From assembly GCA_002245135.1 (NCBI GenBank), contig NGBS01000872.1, forward strand, positions 186,001 through 250,000: a stretch of 64,000 nt of DNA. Reading direction: 5' to 3'. Below, one piece after another: positions 36,979 to 46,513 of this stretch (the first letter of the stretch is position 1; every line of letters starts with the position of its first letter). The translations under genes were made by a program, and so were the position numbers. The notes beneath the pieces were generated by a model that was not told the DNA's origin, searched no databases, and saw nothing but the letters and a program-made list of their open reading frames with translations. This DNA comes from Proteromonas lacertae. Taxonomy: Eukaryota > Sar > Bigyra > Opalinata > Proteromonadidae.

Positions 36979-38144
36979 TTATACAAGAGAATCATATTCT
37001 GTACATGCACTACCATAATACCTACTAAAACACTCACACAAACCTGTGTCATGATTACACAATCCATTTCCACTACACACTATTGGAGTTATTCCTTCAT
37101 TTTTATATGATATTGATTTTACATTCAACGATTGACTTTTCAATTCGCTTGCTTTTAATCCATGAAAGCCTGATTCATCATTTACTCCTAAATATTTTTT
37201 ATCATTCTCTAAATCAGCCAATGTTATTACTCTTATTGAATTTTGTCTTCCTGTGTGTTGGTTTGAAAAGACAATTCTTACTGTAAATGGTTTATCTGGA
37301 TTATAAGTTTCTTTTCCATCTATTCCTCCTGTAATTGTTACTTCTTTAACATCAATTACACCTGGTGGAAGTCTATTTAATGCTTGAAACCATCCCATAG
37401 TTTTAGTACTTGGATCTAATTTTGGTTCTTGATTATCTATTGATGCACAGAATGCATCTGTATAATAAGTTCTATTATAACTATCTGTATATTGCGCATA
37501 AACTAAACAACCACTTGTTGCTTTATTACCACTAGCAGGTTCTGGTGTTATTGTAATTTCTTGAACTGCTTCATTAGAAATATCACATTCATTAGTCTCA
37601 ACATATCCACTTGGACATTTACGTTTACTACAATCATATCCTTCATATTCCTCATCACATACACAAGCAAAACTCTGGATTTTGTCCCAATCTTTATAAT
37701 CTTCATTTGGTAAAACTTCGAAGTGATAAGTAGATCTTGTCATAGTATTTTCATTAATGGACATATGATTCATATTTATACATTCACCATGTCCACTACA
37801 TTGGTTTGGACACATTAATCTTTGACAAGCATCTCCCTCATATCCTGGAAAGCATTCACATAATCCACTATCTCTATTACAATTACCTTTACCACTACAT
37901 TCTAAATAAGCTCTGCTATCTGCTTTTTTTTCAGTATCAGGATCAACAAAAGTTTCTCCTAATGGGCATGTTCCTATACGTTATTACTATATTCTTATAT
38001 ACTTTTGGAACAGTCCCCTTCACGCCATCCAGTAAAACAAAGACATGTACCTCCATTACTACAAGATCCATGTCCACTGCATTGGTTAGGACATGAACTA
38101 CCCCAAACTATTATATATATGACGAATAAGACAGAAAACTTCAT
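36979..38144 (-). CDS. Secreted EGF-domain protein, paralogue of the 4204 gene
   Basis: The start at 38144 gives a signal peptide, then EGF modules CPNQCSGHGSCSNGGTC, CSGKGNCNRDSGLCEC, CPNQCSGHGECIN and a last CSGNGLCNHDTGLCEC near the C-terminus. A 29-nt intron after the first module sits at the same place as in the 4204 gene, and the order of domains is the same, so the two are paralogues on opposite strands. The inner domain opens with CPSGYVETNEC and again has no EGF pattern. Unlike the paralogue it lacks the DxNxDG calcium-like loop. Probably secreted. It is divergent from the guanylyltransferase gene, with 136 bases between the two starts. Confidence 0.85.
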
Positions 38145-38280
38145 AAAAAAACAATCCGTTGGTCAAGCCAAACCAGTTTGTGAGAAAAATATTTTTCATA
38201 CACCATTAATAGAAATATAGTCGTTATTTTTGATTAATCAAGCTTTTCTATCAAGCTTATTTTCATTTTCATTTTTATCA

Positions 38281-39567
38281 ATGGATGCTGATCCACCAGT
38301 ACCGGGAGTTCTTTTTACTGAAACTGTAGTGGTTGAAAAAATGAAAGATGATTTAAGAGACCTTGTAAATCGAGAAAGAGCAAAAGAATGGAATAAACAT
38401 CAGTTTCCAGGTATAAAAATATCATTACTGTTATGCAAAATAGGTTCTCATCCCGTTTCTATGACCAGAGCTAATATGCACTTAATTGAACAGAATGACT
38501 ATTTGGTGTGTGAAAAATCTGATGGAGTGAGATATTTGTTATTGTTATGCTTTGTATAAAACAATAAATATATACGAATAGGATCGTGCTTATTTAATAG
38601 ATAGAAAATACAATTTTTATATGCTTGATAAATTCACAATTCCATTTCCAACAGAATCCAATAAAGACCAACTCCATAATTACACACTATTAGATTGTGA
38701 ATTAGTAGAAACATCCCGCGAATCAAAGACTTATGAAAAAGGAACATTAGTTGTTTTAATATTCGATATATTAGCACTTGGAGCTTTACCAACAATGAAT
38801 TTATCATTAATACAAAGATTGCAACTTATACAAACATATATATTATTACCATTCTCTAGAGTATATAATATATATATAATATATTATTAGAAACTAAAAG
38901 AAGGTGGATATAATGATGGATCTTTACCATTTATGTTGCAACTAAAATCAATGTATCCAAGTAAACTATCAAGATATGTTTGGTTTAATATTGTTCCTAA
39001 TTTAGCACATCATTGTGATGGTTTAATTTATACACCTATTAATAGATCCTATGAACCAGGAACATGTTATAATTTATTGAAATGGAAACCTTATGATTTA
39101 AATTCAGTCGATTTTGAACTTCGAATTGAATATTTTCGTATATATATTTAATGATTAATATTTAATAGAAAGAAAACCTTATTTTGAATTACATTGTCAG
39201 GATAAAGGAATTACTCAGTTTTTTGATTGGATTTCGTTTGATGATGCTTCTGAATATGAAAATAAAGGCGGTCAAATATTGGAATGTGTTTTTGATAGAG
39301 TATATTTCATTTATTTCTTATTTTTTGTTGTAGAATGTTTATACATACGTGTTAGATCCTGAGAATGTAGAGAGTGGTGCACCTGATCCTCATTATAATG
39401 ATCCTGTGAAAGGATTAGGATGGAGAAGAGGTGGTTGGAAGATATTGAGATTAAGAGGTGATAAAGGAGCAGCTAATGATAAGAGAATAGTGGATAAGTT
39501 AATGGAGAGTATAAGAGATAATGTTACAATTGAAGATATGTGTAAATTAGTAGAGAATAAGAAATAA
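38281..39567 (+). CDS. mRNA guanylyltransferase (capping enzyme)
   Basis: Transfers GMP to the 5' diphosphate end of nuclear transcripts. The start at 38281 precedes FPGSHPVSM, which appears only after removing a short intron, then nucleotidyltransferase motif I EKSDGVRY with its GMP-binding Lys. Motif III-like DRKYNFYMLDKF, motif IV-like DCELV, motif V-like GLIYTP and LLKWKP follow, and the C-terminal motif VI-like WKILRLRGDK. About 360 residues long, with no RNA triphosphatase domain at the N-terminus, so the first capping step must be supplied by a separate protein, as in fungi and many protists. Confidence 0.9.
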
Positions 39568-39721
39568 TTAATTTTTAGTATTAATTTTATAGTAATTTAG
39601 TTTGTATTCATGCTATATTAAACATATTTAGAATGTAGGTATATAGCTAGTGTTATTTAACAAAAAGAATTTTTGTAAAGTCATTTCTAAAAATTAAGTC
39701 GTTTTGTTTGACATTTTTGAA

Positions 39722-41012
39722 ATGGAAAGGTTTTTAGGTTGTAATGCTTGTCAAGCGACATTTAAAACACCAGAAGAACATAAACTGTATATCAAGGGAT
39801 TATAATTCTATAGACACTATACAACAGACTGGCATAGATACAATTTGAAAGAGAAAGATAGGAGAGATGGGTTCTGTCACTGAAGAAGAATTTAATCGTA
39901 GAAAAGCTGCAGGTATTTTTCATTTCGATAAATACAACTAGAATTGATAATGGCAGATGAATCTGTTCCAAATAGTGGCTTACACCATTGTAAATATTGC
40001 AAGTATAGTACAGAATTATTATTATCAATAGTAAAACATTTAGTAGTAAAAACGCAGAAGAAAGTCATTTGAAAAGTAAAAAACACAAATTCAATATAAA
40101 ACTATATGAAAAGAAGAAGACAGCAGAACAGACAGAACCTACTGTAGAACCTATTCCAGAAGTTCAAAATACAAAAGAAATAGTAGCAGAAGAAGAAGAT
40201 AATGAAGAAGGAAAAGAAATAACAGAAACTGAGAAAAAGGTAATACCAGATACACATGAATATGAATTAAACGAATGTTTCTTTTGTAATGAAATGTCTG
40301 GAGATATTGAAAGTAATTTAGAACATATGTTGAAGATGCATGGATTCTTTATTCCTGAAGCTGAATATTTAGTAAACATAGAAGGTTTATTGAAATATAT
40401 TGGAAATAGAGTATAAAAATATTCTTCTTTATTATTGTTTTTATTATGAATAGATTGGTGTTGAACATGTTTGTTTAAATTGTCAATTTTTATTCAAATC
40501 TGTGAATGCACTTAAAGATCACATGATAAGTAAATGTCATTGTAGATTATTATGGGATGATGATGTTGATGTTGGTGAATATGAAGAGTTTTTCGATTTT
40601 ACTAAGAATGACAAAGATGACAAAGATGATACACCATTAGAGTATTTTAATATAAGTTTTATTTTTATTATAAATGAATAGTCCTGCTGTTGTTGATGCA
40701 AATGGTGAATTGAGATTACCTAATGGTAATATTCTTGGTAATAGAATATACAAAAGATATTATAAACAATATTATAAACCAATTGATACAAGACCTTCAG
40801 TTGTTGCTAATAAACTATTGTTGTTGTATAGACAGAATCACATTGATACTAATACAACATTAGCCAAAACAGATTATAGAATTCAACAGATTGTAAGAAG
40901 ACACAAGAAGATGGATATTGATGGATTTGTGAATTATGATAATCAGAAGTTGAAAATAGGTGTTAGAACTAATAAGTTGAATAGAAAGTATTACAGATCA
41001 CAAACAGGATAA
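39722..41012 (+). CDS. Pre-60S factor REI1/ZNF622 (apparent +1 frame change)
   Basis: A cytoplasmic zinc-finger protein for late maturation of the large ribosomal subunit. The first finger starts CNACQATF and, after a 27-nt intron, continues HYTTDWHRYNL, a hallmark of the family. The second finger is CKYCNKTFSSKNAEESHLKSKKH. Then come CFFCNEMSGDIESNLEHM with GFFIPEAEYL and CLNCQFLFKSVNALKDHM, and a conserved basic tail. Between RYNL and KRKIGEMGSVTEEEF the frame moves forward by one base (39848-39852, an apparent extra G) with no GT...AG intron available. Everything after it is conserved, so the gene is either subject to frameshifting, recently mutated, or mis-sequenced at that base. Confidence 0.85.
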
Positions 41013-41253
41013 ATTATATGTATGTTATATTATTATGTTGTTTTTCTTTTGGATTTAAAAAATCAATATAAAAAAAGCATAGATTAACATTATTAAATAT
41101 ATAACTTCAGTTTTCTATTAATATAAGAATATGAACAATATTATAAGTGATAATTAAGATAATTTAACTAATTCCTCATTAGTAATAATACCTAATCACT
41201 TATCATATGTAAATTACCCATTTATTAAGATAATCACAGGAATTTAGAGAATA

Positions 41254-41336
41254 AATAAGTCTCAGAACCATCATGTCACCATTGTTTAGTCTGACGGGTA
41301 AACGGCAAAGTTGATGGAATTCATCATTGAGTTATT
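41254..41336 (-). ncRNA. Candidate C/D box snoRNA
   Basis: On the minus strand the segment starts AATAACTC, has a C box ATGATGA (41321-41327) and, about 60 bases on, a D box CTGA (41262-41265), then GACTTATT. The flanks pair as a terminal stem of seven base pairs with one mismatch. An ATGATGG close to the D box may be a weak C' element. It lies in an intergenic stretch that is richer in G+C than its surroundings. The RNA target is not identified. Confidence 0.5.
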
Positions 41337-41406
41337 TATTAGTAGAAGCACTTGAAGATTTATATACCTTATATATTCATATCTCTTCCTTTCATTCTAA
41401 AAATCT

Positions 41407-41640
41407 TCACGCTTCAGCATCTTCTTTCAATTTCTTCTTCTCATACCTATAAAATATAATTAGAAATGAATTCTAAATGGTAAAATGTGCCTGACAAGAT
41501 TCCTCGGATGAAACAATTCACAAAAGGTGCCCAAGCATAGGCTGCTTACGCATAACTCTAGTCCATTTGTAACATCATTTGCAATACGTACTGTAAATGA
41601 TGGGAAATGGACATATAAGAAGATTAGAATAAATAAAATG
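41407..41640 (-). other. Unresolved conserved-looking block (small gene, pseudogene or RNA)
   Basis: On the minus strand this block is richer in G+C than other intergenic DNA. One frame reads AAYAWAPFVNCFIRGIL and, after a plausible intron, YEKKKLKEDAEA then TGA. The same frame upstream (LQYVLQMMLQMD, then SYA) looks coding but holds a TAG and a TAA. The block also contains a clear hairpin (TGC..AAGCA, loop, TGCTT..GCA) near 41525-41550. I cannot tell a decayed or oddly spliced small protein gene from a structured RNA. The rest of 41013-41827 shows no feature apart from the snoRNA candidate. Confidence 0.3.
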
Positions 41641-41827
41641 TTGAAAGAAGATATAAAGTAGATTTATAAGGTTATTATGTATATACATACCATAACAAAA
41701 AGCAATAATCACAATATCATCTGTATTTCTCTATAAAATCAAAGAATCATTTCTGCATTTGATAAAAATATAGTCGTTTTTATTCGAGTCAAACTATTTT
41801 AACTTTTTTGATTTTGCTTTTTTGAAT

Positions 41828-42546
41828 ATGACAACAAGTATATTTGAATATAATATTCATAGCTGAATTACCATTTACCAATCAATATACATCAGATTTA
41901 ACTCTTGACGAACCAGTGAAGGAGACAATAGTATTGCTCGTTTTGCATTATTTTCTAGATGAGAGATGTTAGAATGGTTGGATACAGATTGAAACTTGTT
42001 ATTCTTCCACAAGATCCTCAGAAAGTTATAGAAGAGTTAAGAGATTGTATTATTTGCTATATTATGAATTATTTAGGGGATTTATGGGGCCCATTATTTA
42101 TTTGTCTATTTTTCTCAGTGTATGAATATCAACATATTTTCCATTATAGAATTCTATGTTTGAATAACGCTAAAGATCAAGCTGTCGTATTTACAATTGC
42201 ATTTGTTATTGAATGGTTGGGTGCTGGTGTTGTTACTTTAAATGCTCAATTATTAGGAGGAAAAGTGTATAATTTTACTTATATTTTATATTCTAATAGT
42301 TCATTTTTCCAAAGTTTATGTGTATTAGGTTACAGTCTATTTCCAATTACATTTGCTTCATTTGTGGTGATATTTTTAAGAAGTATTTGGATTAAACTAC
42401 CATTAGTAATTGCTGCGTTTTATTTAACATCAAGAGCTGCAAATATATTCTTTTCTCCCTTAGTTGCACCTGAAAGAAAATTGCTTGTGTTATATCCACT
42501 ATACTTATTCTATTTCATCATTTCTTCTTTAGTTCTTGGAATGTAG
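41828..42546 (+). CDS. YIPF6: YIPF6-like Yip1 family Golgi membrane protein
   Basis: A five-helix membrane protein of the ER-Golgi system that works with Rab GTPases. The start at 41828 is split from the rest by a 25-nt intron, and a 28-nt intron precedes MRDVRMVGYRLKLVI. Family marks are TLDEPVKETI, DLWGPLFICL, LNAQLLGGKV, FFQSLCVLGYSLFP and the last helix LYPLYLFYFIISSLVLG. An insertion of about 20 residues (about 42120-42170) after the first helix and another short one near 42270 are not typical. It ends at a TAG. Confidence 0.9.
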
Positions 42547-42698
42547 AAACACTTCACTTTTATACATTAAAATTTATATAGTAATGATCTATTTTGTAAT
42601 AGGGTTGGTTTTAAAAAATGTTTTTCAATTTTTGGTTACTGTAAAGTTTTCTATAACCCATTTTATTTTTAAAATTTTAACTGTCTGTTTTCAATACA

Positions 42699-43316
42699 AT
42701 GCAAGACGAATCTTATCGTAATGTATATTTTTTACACATATCTATGATTAAATAGGATATTATTTCTCATGCAAGATATTTGGGTATGGATCCTGTGAAA
42801 TATCCTGAACTACTATATATTGCAGAAGAGGCATTGACTGCCGATCTTCCTCCTGAGTATATGATCACATATTTATATTTAATAGATGGGAAGAGTTAGA
42901 AGAAGGTGATGATTTGTTTTACTATAATACAAAAACATATGAAAAAAGTTTAGATCATCCATGTGATAAAAAATATAAGGATATATACAAACAAGTATAC
43001 TTGCTATCACATTTAGTAAATTTCATAGAAAGTTGCAGAACTTGAAGCGAAGAAAAAATCATCTTCACCTCCTCCATCTCAAAATAATCAAAGTAAACCA
43101 TATAATCAATCACCATCACCATCCACAACAACAACAAATCAATAATAATTCACCACCTCATCAACAAAATCAGACTTTTTCAATGGCCAATCGTGAATTA
43201 CAAGAAATAGAAGATGATGAAGATGATTTATCATTTTTAGCTCCAGCAGCAGCAACTTTCAAACCAACCAATAAACCAATGGCTTCAATCTACAATAACA
43301 ATAAACCATCACCTCC

Positions 43317-43367
<51 letters not shown>

Positions 43368-46319
43368 GCCTAAACCACCACCTGCACCATCTATTTCAAT
43401 ATCATCAGGCTATGGACCTTGTAAGTATTGTTCATGCAATAATTACATGAAGAGTTCCTTCAATACAAAATGTGCAAAATGTTTTCATGAACATGAGCCT
43501 ACTAGGAGAAGGTGAAGAAGATGATGATGATATAGAAGATGAATTCTTAAGTGTAATTAAAAAGACACCAACTGTAAATACTCCAGTGAGTCAGCCCAAT
43601 GAACCAAATAAACCATCATTCTTTGGTGGTGGAAGTTCATTAGTAAAACCTTCATTTATTAATCCAAAATCCTTATTAGATTCTTATGATAATACTAAAA
43701 ATATGAATAGTAGTACTATACAGAGAAGTATAACATCACCAACTAATAATAGACCATATACATCACCTGCATTGAACGATATTCACAATAGTGATAATAA
43801 TAATAAAGAGTTATTGGATAAAATAGAAAAATTAGAAAAAGAAAATAAAGATTTGAATGATAAATTGAATGAGAAAGATGATGAAATTAAGAAATTGAAA
43901 AGTGACATAAATGATAAAGAAAATACTATTAGTAAATCACAATCTGATATAAATGATTTAAACAAAACAAAGTCAGAATTAGAAAGTAAAACAATGAATT
44001 TAAACAACGAAATTGAAGAATTAAAGAAGAAGTTAACTGACACAGAATTAAAACTACAATCAATACCATCTCCACCTTCTGCTGATAATACTACTGTCAA
44101 TATACCACCACCACCACCACAACCAACAGTAAATGTAGAAGAAGAAGTAAAGAAACAAGTAGATGAAATAAAGAGTAAATTAGAAAATGAATATGAAATC
44201 AAAGAATCATCACTTTTAGAAACACAAAAACAAAATGAATTAAAATATAATAATGATATATCAACTTATTCAAAACAAATACAAGGTTTAAATGAAGAAA
44301 TAATGAAATTAAAATTAGAAAATGAACAACTTAAAACAACTTCATCTTCATCAGTTTCATCTATTTCAAAAGAATTACAGACTGTAAAATTACAATATCA
44401 ATACAGTCAAAATGAAAACACAATGTTGAAGAAACAAATAGAAGATTTGAAGAATAATGAAAGTCTATTAAAATCACAAACTATGGGAATGAATGATATA
44501 AATAACGAATCTTTGAATAATCAAATAAAGCAACAAGAGGAAACAATTGAATTGTTGCAGGGATGAGAATAAGAAAATAAAAAATAATATTCAATCATTA
44601 CAACAACAAAATGAGAAATATAAAAAAGATATAAAGATATATAAAACCAATGAAGATACATTGAAAAGAAATATACAAGCCTATAAAGTGCAATATGAAA
44701 AAGTACAAAATGAAAACATGAAATTAAAATCACATACACATGAAGAAAATAATGAATTACATAATCAATATCAAAGAGAAATGAATAATTTATTACAATC
44801 AAATGAACAAATAAGAAAAGAAAAAACACAATTGGCTGAGAAACAATATACTTATGAAATAGAGAATAGAAAATTACAAAGTGAGTTAATGCAGACTAAT
44901 AATATGTTGGAGAAATTACAGTATGAATATAACAAAGCAATTGAACAGAAGACAAAGTATGAATTAGAGAAAGAACATGATACACAATCTATACAAAGAA
45001 GAGCTATTGAAATGGATGCTAAAATAGAGAAATTGAATATGGAAATACAATCTAGTAAAAGAAGAAATGATAATTTAGTATCTGATTTAAAGAATCAAAT
45101 AATGAAATTGGGGAATGAAAATAGAGATTTAGAGAATAAGATATTATCATTAGAATCTGACAATCGAAGATTAACATCCAATATAAATGAGAAAACAAGA
45201 ATCAATGAAACAACACAGAAAGAATTGGATAGTTTAAGAAGTCAGCTAGGATTAGTGAATAATGATATAAGAATAACAGAAATGAAAGAACAATTAATAG
45301 CAAATGAGAGAGAATTGAAATTGAAGAATGATATGATTAGGAAATTAAGAGATGATGCTGAGAATTATTCAACTGTTGCTAGAAGAAGAATAGAAGATGC
45401 AGTAAGAGAAGCTGAAGATGCAATATCGAAGGATATTAGTCAGAAATATCAATACGAGATGCAGAGATACAAACAAGAATATAAAGTATATTATTATTAT
45501 TATATGTAATAGAGTAAATTAGAAATAGCCAATGAAGAGATTAAGAGATTGAAAAATGAACTTCAACAATATAGAGATGGAAATAATAGTATGAATAAAT
45601 CATTATTACAGAATCAAAGCTCACAATTTCCAACAATTCAATCAATTTATTCACAAACTATACCAAACCAATCACTTCAACCACAACCACAATTATCATT
45701 AACACAACAATATCAACAACCTGATTTATCAACAACAGCAAATAATAGTAATTATCCTTATAATAATTCAATGATTGTTCCATCTCCAGTAAATGCAATG
45801 AATCAACAACCACAGCAACAACAACAAAGCCAATTTCCAATGAATGGTAACAATAATAACACAACAATGCCTTCATCTTTTGCTATACCATCTATGTTAA
45901 TACAACATTCATTACCTCAACAACAACAAATGATACTTCAACAACAACAGTTAATGCAACAACAACAACAACAACAACAACAACCAAATCAATCATCTCA
46001 AATTCCATTAAGTTCTCCACAAATTCCAATAGTTCCAAATATTGAGATTACTCATCCACCTAAAACTGAATCAATTTTTAATGATAATGATTCAGTAAAA
46101 GGAAATATTTCACCCATTTTATCACCCAAATTTTCTGTATTTTTATTAATTCTATAGTATATTTAGAGAGAATCAAGTGATGGGATTGCAGATCCTGAAT
46201 TACAATTGATGATAGACCAAGCTAAGAGTGTATATCTATATAATTTATTATGTATTGTTAAATAGTATCGTGAGTCATATCGTGAAGATCTTAACAGATA
46301 TAACAGCATTGCAGGATAG
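42699..46319 (+). CDS. CEP164-like basal body distal-appendage protein
   Basis: The N-terminal block IISHARYLGMDPVKYPEL, then ALTADLPPEWEEL and YEKSLDHPCDKKY, is the CEP164 helix plus WW domain, which in animals recruits TTBK2 to start cilium growth. After a His/Gln/Pro-rich linker and polyQ comes an extra Cys motif, CKYCSC...CAKCFHEHE (about 43417-43490), which I do not know from animal CEP164. Long coiled coil fills about 43800-45600, then a Gln/Asn/Pro-rich region, ending YRESYREDLNRYNSIAG. Two +1 frame changes without usable introns occur (within 43497-43512 and at about 44557-44562); coding character is strong on both sides of each. Confidence 0.8.
43318..43368 (+). repeat. CAA/CAG trinucleotide repeat coding polyglutamine
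   Basis: Seventeen Gln codons in a row, all CAA except the last, inside the CEP164-like gene. Such a pure run is prone to length change between strains. Shorter CAA runs occur near 45905-45985 in the same gene. Confidence 0.9.
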
Positions 46320-46492
46320 TAAATATAAGTAAATGAAAATGTACATATTTTGTATTTTGAATAATAATGTTCTTTTTTAATATGCTTGTTTATGAATGGG
46401 ATATTGTCATAAAACTTTATAATGAATATAAATATAAAATCGGTAGATTAATAAAACCTTTTATTAGGAAGAAAAAAAGAAAATACTATTAA

Positions 46493-46513
46493 CTGAAACG
46501 AATATATTTTTAG
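46493..46513 (+). promoter_or_regulatory. CTGAAACGA + T-rich upstream element
   Basis: CTGAAACGA followed by ATATATTTTTAG, abutting the start codon of the topoisomerase gene at 46514. Shared with 53430-53449 and, on the other strand, 1032-1051. It may mark transcription starts with very short leaders. Confidence 0.35.
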
